A stretch of 64,000 nucleotides of DNA from Leptospira semungkisensis (GCF_004770055.1 NZ_RQEP01000005.1:1-64000); one strand, 5' to 3'. Shown: positions 8,980 to 18,491, counted from the first letter of the stretch. Numbers and translations are program-made. The notes: generated by a model not told the origin, from the letters alone.

Positions 8980-10482
8980 TCAATCCGCCGGATGGATTTT
9001 CTTCATTACAAGATCCACTGGTCTCCAGAATTTCCAAGTATTTCCTTCCCAATAAAGTGTTTCATACCCGTCTTTTTGGACCCTTACCCTAATTTTCTTC
9101 ATGTATGGAAATGTTTGAAAAAAGATCCCATCCTCTTTTCGAGAGTTTCTGGTTTCTCCATGATAGAAGTTTAAGTTTTCGTAAATTATATTCGCTGACA
9201 ATGGATGACCCGAATCGTCTCTTACCTTGAAGTATAACTTATTTCCTTCTAGTATTTCCTCTAAAACCAAGCTCCATGCAGGACGCAATGATTCCATGAT
9301 CTTTGCAACATCGGCATAAGGCGGATTTAAATGAGAAGATTCCAATAAATAGGCCAATGTTCCGTACTTAAAGAAATAATAATCCTGATCGACTCCATCC
9401 ACTCCATAGATATTCTTTCTCGCGGAGAATTTTCTCACTGGGTTCTTACTCTCCACCGCACTCGCAATCCTTTCTCCCAAGTCCCATACAAGATCCGGTT
9501 CCGGATTCACAGTACCGTCTATCGTATACGGCACCAATAAACAATTCGCAAATGCATGATAACTGATAGAAGCTGCAAATCTCTCTTTCTCCGCTAAAGA
9601 CATCATAGCCTGGGTCTCGGGCTCAGAGGCAGGAAAAGGACCTCTATAAAAAACACTACTAGGCACCGAGGAAGTTTGATTGGACTTGGTCTTTCCCCAT
9701 TCAAAAGGATAATTGCGATTTATATCCACGCCCAAATGTTCCTTATCGGAAAAAGGTCCTCTTCCGTTCTTTCTTCCCATAGCTAAATTCTCATGCCAAA
9801 AAATACGAGAACCGTCCGGATTCACGATAGGCACCACCCAGATCTTTAGTTTGGAAAGAAGGTCGGCATTCTTTCTCTTAAATACAAGTATCTCGTAAAT
9901 CACATCATAACAATGTTCGATGGAAACCACTTCATTAGAATGATGAGCGCAGTTGAATAGAACTGAGATCTTTTTTTCGTCTGGAACATGAAGATCCGTC
10001 AGAACGATTGCAGGAATCTCTCTCCCGCGACTCGATCTTCCTATAATCCTAAAAGAAGAATGATCCGGAAATAATCTGCTCACCCAAAACAGATAATGAG
10101 AATTTAATACATTATCCTTATAGCCCTTCCTAATATCGCCTAACGCAAACACCGATTCGGATAAAGCGTCCTGATAATTCCCCGAATAATATTTAAAAGG
10201 CAAACTTCTAGAGATGCTGATCCCTTCTCTCGGAAATCCGTAGAGTTTCAGCTCTTCCTTAGGAAGTACCGCATACGAAACGTCTTTTTCCATATACGAA
10301 AAAGGAATCTTCCCTTCTGTGATCCTTTGGAATTCATCCTTATAATTCTTTTCGATCTTAAGAAGAGCGTTGTAAGCCGGATCATTTAAAGGCCTAGCGG
10401 GAATGGTCTCTCGTAGAGAACAAGAGAGTAGAAACGCTTGGAAACAGAATAAAGAGAAAAAAAACCTAACGAAACCGGACAC
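8980..10482 (-). CDS. M14-family zinc carboxypeptidase lipoprotein
   Basis: A 500-residue exported protein. The signal ends in FLLSC at residue 21, a lipobox. The M14 peptidase domain covers about residues 100-400: zinc ligands HSNE (H181, E184), the substrate-binding segment GVDINRNYPFEW, the third ligand in ISYHAFAN, and the catalytic glutamate in LAYLLESSHLNPP. All key residues are present, so it should be an active metallocarboxypeptidase acting on peptides or peptidoglycan stems outside the inner membrane. The C-terminal hundred residues look like a carboxypeptidase regulatory-like beta domain. The start is GTG, with no clear ribosome site, so the first residues are uncertain. Confidence 0.85.
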   Translation of the reverse strand: MSGFVRFFFSLFCFQAFLLSCSLRETIPARPLNDPAYNALLKIEKNYKDEFQRITEGKIPFSYMEKDVSYAVLPKEELKLYGFPREGISISRSLPFKYYSGNYQDALSESVFALGDIRKGYKDNVLNSHYLFWVSRLFPDHSSFRIIGRSSRGREIPAIVLTDLHVPDEKKISVLFNCAHHSNEVVSIEHCYDVIYEILVFKRKNADLLSKLKIWVVPIVNPDGSRIFWHENLAMGRKNGRGPFSDKEHLGVDINRNYPFEWGKTKSNQTSSVPSSVFYRGPFPASEPETQAMMSLAEKERFAASISYHAFANCLLVPYTIDGTVNPEPDLVWDLGERIASAVESKNPVRKFSARKNIYGVDGVDQDYYFFKYGTLAYLLESSHLNPPYADVAKIMESLRPAWSLVLEEILEGNKLYFKVRDDSGHPLSANIIYENLNFYHGETRNSRKEDGIFFQTFPYMKKIRVRVQKDGYETLYWEGNTWKFWRPVDLVMKKIHPAD

Positions 10483-10594
10483 TGTCGTAAAGTTTTAAGA
10501 GAAGATAGAAGAAGAAAAGAAAGAATTCTATGTGATCTTAGAATTTCATCGGATGGAAGATCCTAATAAGAATTCCACCCGACCAATCTTAAGA

Positions 10595-11041
10595 TTATTT
10601 TTTGACCCAAAACTGAGAGCGACCTATAAGAGAAAAGCCCACGTATCCGCGTACTTCTAATTTCTTGCCGCCTTCAACAGCTTTCAAATTGCATTTGTAC
10701 CAAACACCATCATTCGGATCCAAAATGCGTCCTCCGGACCATTTGTCTCCTTCTGGACCAAGACCTTTTATAATGACCATGCCGAGTACTGGCTTGTCTT
10801 TTTCAGGTCCGTCACATTCGGTGCAACGAGCAGGCTTTCCGTCCTTATCATTCGGATCGACCAAGCTTAGTATCTTTCCGTAGATCTTTCCACTTTGTTC
10901 ATAGATCTCTACAGTAGATTCTTCTTTTCCGTTGTCGCTGAACGTTCTCCAAACTCCTGTTACTGGAGCAGGATCCGCAGACAATCCGACATACGCGAAA
11001 AGAAATAAAAGGGATAAAATAGACAATCGGATTCTCTTCAC
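10595..11041 (-). CDS. DUF2147-family exported protein (copy B)
   Basis: A 148-residue protein with a signal peptide ending near GLSADP. The mature part matches DUF2147: VTGVWRT at the start, STVEIYEQSGKIYGKI, a C-x2-C pair in PARCTECDG, and a GLGPEGDKWSGGRILDPNDG block. The family forms a small lipocalin-like beta barrel of unknown function. It is a clear paralogue of the gene at 11102, lying 60 bases downstream of it on the same strand, so the pair arose by tandem duplication. AAGAGG precedes the GTG start. A hairpin between the two genes may reduce read-through into this copy. Confidence 0.8.
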   Translation of the reverse strand: MKRIRLSILSLLFLFAYVGLSADPAPVTGVWRTFSDNGKEESTVEIYEQSGKIYGKILSLVDPNDKDGKPARCTECDGPEKDKPVLGMVIIKGLGPEGDKWSGGRILDPNDGVWYKCNLKAVEGGKKLEVRGYVGFSLIGRSQFWVKK

Positions 11042-11067
11042 GAACTACCTCTTATATATTAAAATGA

Positions 11068-11089
11068 AACGGGGAAGACTTTCCCCGTT
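11068..11089 (-). terminator. Hairpin between the two DUF2147 genes
   Basis: A perfect 9-bp inverted repeat (AACGGGGAA / TTCCCCGTT) with a 4-base loop. On the minus strand it follows the stop of the upstream DUF2147 gene and is succeeded by a T-rich run, so it may be an intrinsic terminator or attenuator separating the duplicated genes. Confidence 0.6.
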
Positions 11090-11101
11090 CGGATCGAATG
11101 A

Positions 11102-11551
11102 TTATTTCTTCATCCAGGTTTGGGTTCTTCCGATCAGGGCAAATCCGATAAACCCACGAACATTTAATTTCGCACCGCCGTCTACGGCCTTTAATTTACA
11201 TTTATATGTTTTACCGTTGTTCGGGTCCATAATAGTCCCTCCGGTATATTCGTCACCATCAGCGCTCAAACCTTTGATGATTACTAAACCGACAACAGGT
11301 TTGTCTTTGTCAGCACCTTCGCATTTGGTACAAACTTTCGGTTTTCCGTCTTTGTCGTTTGGATCTCTTAAGCTTGCGATCCTACCGTAGATCTTTCCAC
11401 CTTGCTCATAAACTTCTACTGTGGACTTCTCTTTGCCGTCTTCGTCATCAATGGTCTTCCATTTTCCGACCACAGGAGCTGGATCTGCAAACGCCGATTC
11501 ACCCACTAAGAAAGCCGCCAAAACGACAAATAGAACGAGTGATTTTCTCAT
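11102..11551 (-). CDS. DUF2147-family exported protein (copy A)
   Basis: A 149-residue protein with a clean signal peptide (ends near ESAFADP). It has the same order of features as its neighbour: VVGKWKTIDDEDGKEKSTVEV, a C-x2-C pair in KVCTKCEG, GLSADGDEYTGGTIMDPNNG and a C-terminal RTQTWMKK. A role at the cell envelope is likely from the signal peptide, but the biochemical function of DUF2147 is not established. It is the promoter-proximal member of the pair; GAGG lies upstream of the ATG. Confidence 0.82.
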   Translation of the reverse strand: MRKSLVLFVVLAAFLVGESAFADPAPVVGKWKTIDDEDGKEKSTVEVYEQGGKIYGRIASLRDPNDKDGKPKVCTKCEGADKDKPVVGLVIIKGLSADGDEYTGGTIMDPNNGKTYKCKLKAVDGGAKLNVRGFIGFALIGRTQTWMKK

Positions 11552-11764
11552 CTTAGATTAACCTCATAACGTTTCTGTTGAAATCGGTTATATTTCGTGC
11601 GAATTAGGAGCTAGCAAGCAACTTTCTACAATAGCCTTTTTTTGCTAGAAAAATAGGCCCTTTTCTCAGAGGGAAATTTGGATTTTTTAATAGAACATGG
11701 TCGCTCATTGGTTAATATAAGTAAATAGCCTAAACATTTCGGCATATCCGGGACAAATATATAT

Positions 11765-12919
11765 ATGCATTCAAGGACTAATATCCTCTTTATTACAGCC
11801 TCCCTAATTGTAGTGACTTCTTCTTTTACTACTTCTTGTACGAACAAAAACAAGGGCTCCAATCAGGACACAAAACTTGCATTAGGTCTGTTGGCCCAAA
11901 ACGATAAGGTGGGCGAAGCATTAACTTCCGCATTCGATCCGGTTTCCGGTTCTATGGAAGGCTTAAGCGGGGAAGGTGCTTCCACCGCTCTCTACAGAAC
12001 CAAGCCCGCATTCGGAGAAGAGATTACTTCTACCCTTTATAAACTTTGGCAGAAGGGACCGAGCCTGGGAGAATTGCAGGCTTACAATATCTCTTTCGAT
12101 TGTTTGGGAGGAGGAGACTACCAAAGACAAGTCTACTCTACCGACGCAAACGCATACGACTTCATCGATTATTTCTTAAATGGAAATACTCCTTCTTCTT
12201 CTTTCTTTGTTTCTAAGAATTTTCAGAACTGTCGCTTTCTTCCCTTCACTAGTTGGCAGATAGACGGTGTCTCCGAAAGTATCTGGAGTGGTCTCTCTTC
12301 ATCTTCTCCTTTTGTTCAGAATGGAACTGCTCTGCAGATCGGGATCAATCGAACAATAGAGAATTCGTCTAGAGGATTAACATATAAGGTCACAGGGACA
12401 GGTTCTGCTCTTACATACGGTGCAGGAACTCCTACTACAAATCTTGCCTACTCTCTTACTTGGAATAATATTCTTACAGGAAAGATGTCCGGAGTCTCTT
12501 CTTATTCTCAGGATGTTTCCGTACTAAGACAGGCGTATTCCGGATCGGATCTAGTCTATTCTCATGCCATCACTACTCCTAGTTCTTTGCAATATGGAGC
12601 GGACAAGAACAGCTCGAATCCTCTTTCTTGGTACAGACTTTGGAGTGCCGGTTCGATCCAAGTGCAACATGTAGAGGAAAATTTTACTCTCACAGTTTCC
12701 GTCACTTCTATCGTGAAATGGAAATACGTGGATTGTCTTCCTGAGTCTGGAGAAGTTTCCTTCACTCTGAGCGGAAGTCTGACAGGTTCGGGAGTTATGA
12801 GCTTTAACAACGGATCAGGGCATTATTCGTATGATGTGACCGACGCAGACGGAAATTCTTCCTCCGGAAACGGATCAGTGGACTTCTCTTCCTGCAGTGT
12901 TCCTCTCATACTTCTTTAA
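11765..12919 (+). CDS. Putative lipoprotein of unknown function
   Basis: A 384-residue protein with an N-terminal signal and a lipobox-like TTSC near residue 21, followed by a short polar linker. The rest is Ser/Thr/Gly-rich and looks like beta structure, with several single cysteines (FDCLGGGDY, FQNCRFLPF, VDCLPESG, SSCSVPL) that may pair. No family is recognised. It stands alone; the upstream 200 bases are AT-rich and probably hold its promoter. A surface or periplasmic location is inferred from the lipobox. Confidence 0.6.
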   Translation: MHSRTNILFITASLIVVTSSFTTSCTNKNKGSNQDTKLALGLLAQNDKVGEALTSAFDPVSGSMEGLSGEGASTALYRTKPAFGEEITSTLYKLWQKGPSLGELQAYNISFDCLGGGDYQRQVYSTDANAYDFIDYFLNGNTPSSSFFVSKNFQNCRFLPFTSWQIDGVSESIWSGLSSSSPFVQNGTALQIGINRTIENSSRGLTYKVTGTGSALTYGAGTPTTNLAYSLTWNNILTGKMSGVSSYSQDVSVLRQAYSGSDLVYSHAITTPSSLQYGADKNSSNPLSWYRLWSAGSIQVQHVEENFTLTVSVTSIVKWKYVDCLPESGEVSFTLSGSLTGSGVMSFNNGSGHYSYDVTDADGNSSSGNGSVDFSSCSVPLILL

Positions 12920-12985
12920 TTCTCAGCAAGAATTCAAAAAATAGAATGGGTTCTCCCCCGAATTTTTCTCTTGCAGAAGTAAGAG

Positions 12986-13915
12986 GTGGCAAGAAATATC
13001 TTGAGAAGAGTGCCTTCTTTTCTCCGCCAAATGAATTCTTTTCGACCGATTCATTTTACTTTCCTAATTCTCTCTCTCGCATTCCTACTCGCACCTCATC
13101 TTTTAGGAGCCCCCGACCCTAAGAAACCTTGCTACGGAAAAAGGACCAAAGGAATGCAATGCATTCCCGCAGGAGAATTCATTCGAGGAAGCAACAAGTA
13201 CGATACGGATGAAATGCCGGAGCAAAAGATCTATATCAGCGATTTCTTCATGGATCTATACGAGGTCACAAACGAAGATTTCAGTAGATGTATCGAAGAC
13301 GGATCTTGTAAGGAATGTCTGTACAATGGGACCTGCGATACGATTGGTCCCGCTTACGGTGAAATTTATTTGAAGCCAAAGCAACCGGTACTCGGAGTGA
13401 GTTGGTATACCGCAAAAGAATATTGTGAATGGGCAGGCAAACGTCTTCCCACTGAAGCAGAATGGGAGAAGGCAGCCCGAGGTCCCAAAGGCAATCTCTA
13501 TCCTTGGGGAAATAAGACCGCAAATTGCAAGCTCGCAGTCATAGAAGAAGGCAATCGAAAAGGTTGTGTTTCCAGAAAATTAAATCCTCCGAATCTAATG
13601 CCTACTGCCCCGGTTGGGTCGAGACCGGCAGGAGCTTATGGCTTATTCGATATGGCAGGCAATTCTTGGGAATGGGTCCAGGATTGGTATTCGGAAAGTT
13701 ATGCGGCATGTGGAGAAGCTTGTAGCGGAAAAGACCCCAAAGGACCTTGCAAAGGCGAGGAATCCTGTCCAGGTTTCACCAGAAAGACCTTGAAGGGAGG
13801 CTCATGGTGGTGGCCTGCAGAATATGCAAGAGGCTCCAAGAGAAGGTCTCATCTTCCCCAAAACTTCCCTGAATACCACCATTTCGGATTTCGTTGCGCC
13901 AAAGATCCGGGCTAG
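12986..13915 (+). CDS. Exported formylglycine-generating-enzyme-like (SUMF1/FGE) protein
   Basis: A 309-residue protein with an FGE-sulfatase fold. The domain begins after a signal peptide with CIPAGEFIRGSN, then FFMDLYEVTNEDF, PVLGVSWYTAKEYCEWAGKRLPTEAEWEKAARG, PWGN, APVGSRPAGAYGLFDMAGNSWEWVQDWY, LKGGSWWWPAEYARGSKR and the closing FGFRCAKDPG. An extra cysteine-rich insert (residues about 100-120 and 245-265) may form disulfides. True FGEs activate sulfatases, but many bacterial members are sugar-binding or structural. No sulfatase is adjacent. The GTG at 12986 is used here; an ATG at 13031 would give a more conventional signal peptide. Neither has a strong ribosome site. Confidence 0.8.
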   Translation: MARNILRRVPSFLRQMNSFRPIHFTFLILSLAFLLAPHLLGAPDPKKPCYGKRTKGMQCIPAGEFIRGSNKYDTDEMPEQKIYISDFFMDLYEVTNEDFSRCIEDGSCKECLYNGTCDTIGPAYGEIYLKPKQPVLGVSWYTAKEYCEWAGKRLPTEAEWEKAARGPKGNLYPWGNKTANCKLAVIEEGNRKGCVSRKLNPPNLMPTAPVGSRPAGAYGLFDMAGNSWEWVQDWYSESYAACGEACSGKDPKGPCKGEESCPGFTRKTLKGGSWWWPAEYARGSKRRSHLPQNFPEYHHFGFRCAKDPG

Positions 13916-13984
13916 TAAAAAGCTTTGCCAACCTGAGGCAGGTCCGGAAAAAAATACGTAATAGCCTAAAAAGGCTTATGCGAA

Positions 13985-16078
13985 ATGAAAACGAAAACTA
14001 ATTGGAAACGACTCGTTTCTGGGTCCGTGCTATCCCTTTGTGGAATAGCACTCTGCTTCGGCTTAGAAGCCCAGGAACCTAAAACACTTACCACAAAATG
14101 GGACCCGGCACATGGTCCCTATGAACTTTCGGACTGGGTCTTTACTCAATTGCCGATCGGATCTCCTTTAACCAGAGCATTCGCGTTCGAAAAATTCCAA
14201 GATCCGAATCTCAAAGATCTCAAATCGAATTCGCTTAATGCTCCGATCCTTTCTCCGTCTCGGATAGGAGAAATGGACCGCTTCGATAAGGATTCTGCTT
14301 ACGTATTCCTTCACTCCATAAAGAAGAAGAAAGAAGACGAAGATATATTACTTTCTGCTTATATACCTTTCTGTCCTTCCAGATGCTTCTTTAGTGTGCA
14401 ATCCAAGGGGCCCAATGAAACCATAGTTCCTTCCGAACTCTGGGAATCCTCAAAACCTAGGATCGTTCCGATCGCTTCTCAAAGTGAAGAGATCGTTCTG
14501 GCGCTTTCTCTCTTTCCGTTCGAAGGCCCAAGAAACATCATGGGAAACCCGATCCTTGGAACAGTCTCAGAGATCCAAACCGTTTATCTATTAAAAGCTC
14601 TCCGAGTATTGCTATTCAGCGTGTTGGAATTATTTTCCTTCGTATTCTTCGCCTTCATTTATATCAGAAGAAGAAGCGATAAGTTCAATCTCTCCTTTGC
14701 CTTGCTCAATCTTTCTATGGCGATCTGGTATCCTTCGTATGAAGGCTGGACCCAGTATTTAGTGGATTCGCCTTGGACCTGGGTCATCTTCGGATATTCG
14801 TTAGGAGCATTTTTACCGATCCTGTTTTACGAATTTACGATAGGGATCTTTCAGGCGCCTGTAGGACGCTTCGGAAGATTGCTCCAATTTTTATTCATCC
14901 TTCTTACGATCTGGCCCACTCTGGAATTTGCGATCACTGGAGGACATGCCTACTTTGGAAAAATAGCATTTCAAACTTTCTTAATAGTCTTAGTATTCTT
15001 TTACGGAAATACTCTCTACATATTCTATAGATACAGAAGATCAAGCGTACTTTCGTATCCTTGGGTAGTATCAGGACTGATCTTAGTCGCAATCTCTTCC
15101 TTTTATACGGTTCTGAGCTTTGCAGGATTTAGCAAGTCCCAACCTTGGGTAAACGAAAGCTTCTTAGGTTTGACCTTATTGTTCAGTCTCGCCTTAGCAA
15201 AAAGATACGCAGAAGTATTTCGCGCCTTAGAGAAATCACAACTCAAACTGAAATTGCTAAACGAATCTTTAGAATCCAAAGTAGTAGAAAGAACCAGGAT
15301 CATAGAACTCCAAAAAGCAGAGTTGATCCAAAAGGGAAGGATCTTAGAAAAAGATCTATCGATTGCCGGAAAAATACAAAACGCATTATTGCCTAGAGAA
15401 TTACCAGTTATCTCTAATGTAAGTATTTCTTATAGATACTTACCCATGATGGAAGTGGGAGGAGATCTTTTAGACGTATTATACGATCCTAAAACGAACT
15501 GCCTTGGAATGTTCATAGGAGATGTAACAGGACACGGAGTATCGGCGGCGTTACTCGCATCTATGCTCAAGATGACATTAGGGGAATGGTCCAAAAGATT
15601 ACAGGATCCTTCTTCACTCCTATTGCATATTAGAGAACAGTTCGAAGGAAAGTTAGACGGTCATTTCATTACGGCTACGCTAGTAACTCTAGATCTGAAT
15701 AACGGCCATGCTTTGATTGCAAACGCAGGCCATCCGGAATGTTTGGTTCTTAGAAAACAAGGTCTAGTAGAATTTTATAGACCCAAGGGAGTCGCAATTT
15801 ACGAAGCAATTCCTACGACATACCAAACCGAAGCAGTCGAACTTTCTCCTGGAGATAAGATCGTATTATATACGGATGGGATCCCGGATTCCAGAAATTC
15901 GAATGGAGAATTCTTTGGAGAAGATAGACTCGCCGATCTATTCAAACGAAACTCCGAATCTCCTCCGGAAACGCTTTGTGATTTTGTAATCAAGGGAGTG
16001 CAATCCTTTCAGGGAGAATCCCATTTGCAAGACGATATGGCGCTACTTGTAGTAGAGTTCTTAGGAAAACCAGAATAG
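13985..16078 (+). CDS. 7TM-sensor SpoIIE-type (PP2C) serine phosphatase, paralogue 1
   Basis: A 697-residue protein: signal peptide, an extracytoplasmic domain (about residues 30-190), seven hydrophobic segments (about 195-410) of the 7TMR-DISM type, a coiled coil (about 415-465), and a SpoIIE/RsbU PP2C domain. Metal-binding motifs are intact: VGGDLLDVL, GMFIGDVTGHGVSAALLASM, LIANAGHPECLVL, IVLYTDGIPDS and QDDMALLVVEF. Such enzymes dephosphorylate anti-sigma-factor antagonists in response to an external cue. It is a paralogue of the phosphatase at 19116; together they bracket the radical SAM/Nif11/isoprenoid genes. A hairpin shared with the convergent gene at 16117 lies after its stop. The specific ligand is unknown. 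Confidence 0.88.
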   Translation: MKTKTNWKRLVSGSVLSLCGIALCFGLEAQEPKTLTTKWDPAHGPYELSDWVFTQLPIGSPLTRAFAFEKFQDPNLKDLKSNSLNAPILSPSRIGEMDRFDKDSAYVFLHSIKKKKEDEDILLSAYIPFCPSRCFFSVQSKGPNETIVPSELWESSKPRIVPIASQSEEIVLALSLFPFEGPRNIMGNPILGTVSEIQTVYLLKALRVLLFSVLELFSFVFFAFIYIRRRSDKFNLSFALLNLSMAIWYPSYEGWTQYLVDSPWTWVIFGYSLGAFLPILFYEFTIGIFQAPVGRFGRLLQFLFILLTIWPTLEFAITGGHAYFGKIAFQTFLIVLVFFYGNTLYIFYRYRRSSVLSYPWVVSGLILVAISSFYTVLSFAGFSKSQPWVNESFLGLTLLFSLALAKRYAEVFRALEKSQLKLKLLNESLESKVVERTRIIELQKAELIQKGRILEKDLSIAGKIQNALLPRELPVISNVSISYRYLPMMEVGGDLLDVLYDPKTNCLGMFIGDVTGHGVSAALLASMLKMTLGEWSKRLQDPSSLLLHIREQFEGKLDGHFITATLVTLDLNNGHALIANAGHPECLVLRKQGLVEFYRPKGVAIYEAIPTTYQTEAVELSPGDKIVLYTDGIPDSRNSNGEFFGEDRLADLFKRNSESPPETLCDFVIKGVQSFQGESHLQDDMALLVVEFLGKPE

Positions 16079-16081
16079 AAA

Positions 16082-16127
16082 ACGAAAATTGCCCGGCAAA
16101 AATTCTAAAAAAGATCTCAAGCCGGGC
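16082..16127 (-). terminator. Hairpin between phosphatase 1 and the isoprenoid synthase-like gene
   Basis: GCCCGGC at 16091-16097 pairs with GCCGGGC at 16121-16127. On the minus strand the stem is followed by a T-rich run, fitting an intrinsic terminator for the isoprenoid synthase-like gene, whose last codons form part of the stem. Confidence 0.5.
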
Positions 16128-17040
16128 TATGCTCTGAGATCCTCAAAGACTTTAAGGATTCTGAATATTTCTCCAAATGCAATTCGTCAGCCATTCTCGC
16201 AGAATCACTTAGATATGAATTCACCAAATCAGAGACCTGCTTTTCTAATTGGATCTCTTTGAAAAAATGCAAGATCTCTTCCTTCTTCTCTTTTCCCCAT
16301 TCGGATCTTTTTTCTTCCGGAAGAAAATATACCATAGAGGAAAGTTCCTCGTTTTCCAGATCATCATTTAGGTCCTGGTAATCGTCCAAAAGTCTCCAAG
16401 AAATCCCAAAAGACTCATACATTTTCAAGACCAACTCAGCCTGGTCCCTAGAAAAATAAGAACGAGCCAATAGATATGGCTGCAAAGACCAAGTAGCCAT
16501 CTGAGATCTGAATCGATTCAGATGTGCATCCAGATTTTCCAAAAGAGAAGAATCACTGATCGTTTTAAAATACTTATCTACGAATTCTTCAGAAATGGAA
16601 ACACCACCATGGATCTCCTTTCCAAACAATTTACTCGACTGAGCATATCTGCTCCAAGCTTCGGTTCTCAATTGCAGTATCGTATGATTGGCCTTTATGG
16701 AGCCATCGGCAAGATGATCATCTAAAGAATGTAATAGTAGAGCGCAAGAATGAGACTCTAGCAAAAGGGTCAGCCAAGAATCTTCCCAAGGAAGTGCTTG
16801 GGCGGATTCATTTATCCAATATAGGATAGAATAGCTCGGCCCATAGTATCTTCTTAAAAAATCAAAGCCACCAATTAGGCTGCTTTCTGAGTATTTGTAT
16901 AAAAAAAGTACAGCTTCCGTTCTAAGAGAGACTGGTAGTCCGTAACAAAGGCTTAAAGTAGACCGATTCAATAGTTTACAAAAATCTTTTTCCTCTTCTG
17001 AGGGATCTTTGCTACCAAACTCTAGCCTTTGCATGACCAC
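16117..17040 (-). CDS. Class I isoprenoid synthase-like protein
   Basis: A 307-residue, mostly helical protein. Two aspartate-rich motifs are spaced as in trans-prenyl diphosphate synthases: LLHSLDDHLADG (D107, D108, D112) and WRLLDDYQDLNDD (D219, D220, D223). These would bind the magnesium-diphosphate of an allylic substrate. The rest of the sequence diverges from housekeeping chain-elongating synthases, and the basic residues usually near the N terminus are not obvious. A prenyltransferase or terpene cyclase of secondary metabolism is therefore as likely as a synthase. It lies downstream of a radical SAM gene on the same strand. The first codon is GTG; an ATG two codons later is an alternative. 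Confidence 0.62.
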   Translation of the reverse strand: MVMQRLEFGSKDPSEEEKDFCKLLNRSTLSLCYGLPVSLRTEAVLFLYKYSESSLIGGFDFLRRYYGPSYSILYWINESAQALPWEDSWLTLLLESHSCALLLHSLDDHLADGSIKANHTILQLRTEAWSRYAQSSKLFGKEIHGGVSISEEFVDKYFKTISDSSLLENLDAHLNRFRSQMATWSLQPYLLARSYFSRDQAELVLKMYESFGISWRLLDDYQDLNDDLENEELSSMVYFLPEEKRSEWGKEKKEEILHFFKEIQLEKQVSDLVNSYLSDSARMADELHLEKYSESLKSLRISEHSPA

Positions 17041-17280
17041 ACTCTGGACAAATTTCTTTTTTTTTCCATTTCTTTCCCATTTTAAACGAAATTTTTGTTA
17101 GAATTAAGTTGCAAAAAATGGAATATGAATTCCTGAAAATCCTCTTTTGGGATTTTACATTCCGATAACGTGCTCTATTCGATTTTTCATATATGATGCT
17201 CAGTCGAACACTTGCTTGTTTTATTATGTCCCAGCAATTGAACATTGGTCCAGGGACGAATGGATTTAGTTATCCATACG

Positions 17281-18306
17281 TTATGTACGTTCTATTGACA
17301 TCTCTTCTTGCAAAAGGCTTAAGACCCTTTTACAATATAGCTCTTTTGAATCATCCATATATGGCAATGAAGGACGAGGATTCCCTGCCCTTCTACATTG
17401 ATTCAAAAAATTGCAAGTAGGACATATCGAATCGTCATCGCGAGTTCTTTCCTTGTAGCTCTCGGAACCCAAGATTTCCTGAAAAATCCCAGACTTGAAA
17501 TAACCATACTCGGCTCGAGAAGAATGAGAGTTCGTGATCTTTTCGTCTACAAGCACCACGAATCTACCTTCTCCTTCGATATTGGGGGAATACGGGAGAT
17601 ACGGAAGTCCTATCTCTTGAGCAACCACATTCGATAAAGAATTATCTAATATATAAATAGGATATCCGTACAAAGCAAGCATGGCGGCGCTTCTAATCAT
17701 ACTGATAAAATCCTGAGGTGTAAGCAGATCCTCGCTTACATCATAAAAATCGTCTTCGACTCTGTGCAACTGGATCAAAGTCAATCTATGCAACTTTGGA
17801 AATCGAGAAAAAAGAGAATGAGCAAACTCAGGCAAGAGGGGAAGGAGACGTTTGCCCACCACAGCGAATATCTCAACAGAGAGCCCGAATTCCTGAGCGT
17901 TTTGTATTCCTTGGATTGCTGAGTCATAGCTTCCCTCTCCACGAGAAGCATCATGGATCTCTGAATTTCCGTTCAAACTAATCGTAAGACTGATCTTATC
18001 CCCATAAGAGGCGACCTTAGAGCAGAACTCACGCGTTAGATGCCCTCCGTGAGTATTAAAAAAAAGACTTTGGTAACCGATACGAAAGGCAAAATCCACA
18101 AGAGAGAAGAAGTCTTTCCAAAGAGTGACCTCGCCTCCGGTTAAATGTAGTTTTTTGAAACCGGCAAGAATACCTTCTGTAGCGATCAGTTTGGCTTGAT
18201 CCAAGGAAATACTATTCTTACTTTCCAAGGCAGCTAACGCGAAGCAATGATCGCATCTAAGATCGCATTTAGTGGTCAGCTCGATAGTTAGCCATTGAAG
18301 GTTCAA
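17281..18306 (-). CDS. Radical SAM protein with SPASM-like C terminus
   Basis: A 341-residue radical SAM enzyme. The cluster-binding motif CDLRCDHC (C14, C18, C21) starts the barrel. LHLTGGEVTLW, near residue 55-65, is the SAM-binding GGE. A C-terminal cysteine set, ICPTCNFLNQCRRAGNPRP with a later YCKRV, resembles the SPASM/twitch domains that hold auxiliary iron-sulfur clusters in peptide-modifying enzymes. That architecture, beside two Nif11-leader-like peptides transcribed divergently, points to post-translational modification of a peptide. It is followed 240 bases downstream by the isoprenoid synthase-like gene. The substrate is inferred only from neighbourhood. Confidence 0.82.
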   Translation of the reverse strand: MNLQWLTIELTTKCDLRCDHCFALAALESKNSISLDQAKLIATEGILAGFKKLHLTGGEVTLWKDFFSLVDFAFRIGYQSLFFNTHGGHLTREFCSKVASYGDKISLTISLNGNSEIHDASRGEGSYDSAIQGIQNAQEFGLSVEIFAVVGKRLLPLLPEFAHSLFSRFPKLHRLTLIQLHRVEDDFYDVSEDLLTPQDFISMIRSAAMLALYGYPIYILDNSLSNVVAQEIGLPYLPYSPNIEGEGRFVVLVDEKITNSHSSRAEYGYFKSGIFQEILGSESYKERTRDDDSICPTCNFLNQCRRAGNPRPSLPYMDDSKELYCKRVLSLLQEEMSIERT

Positions 18307-18491
18307 TTTTAAATCTAAAAGGTTCCCGGAATTTTAAATATCTACGACAGTATGAAACAAAAAGCTTTGAATTTAAGGAGTTATTAAAGTTAGCTTCCCT
18401 TTGGCTTCAATATAAAAATATGACAAATATACAATATTTTTCTTGAACACTTTTTCCCAAAGAACATCATGAACCATCTAATCTTTGTAGG

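Noticed and set aside
17012..17080. Micro-frame of 22 codons with a CPEC-type pair between the radical SAM and isoprenoid genes
   Set aside because: No ribosome-binding site and it overlaps the start of the isoprenoid gene; the cysteine pair could be chance.
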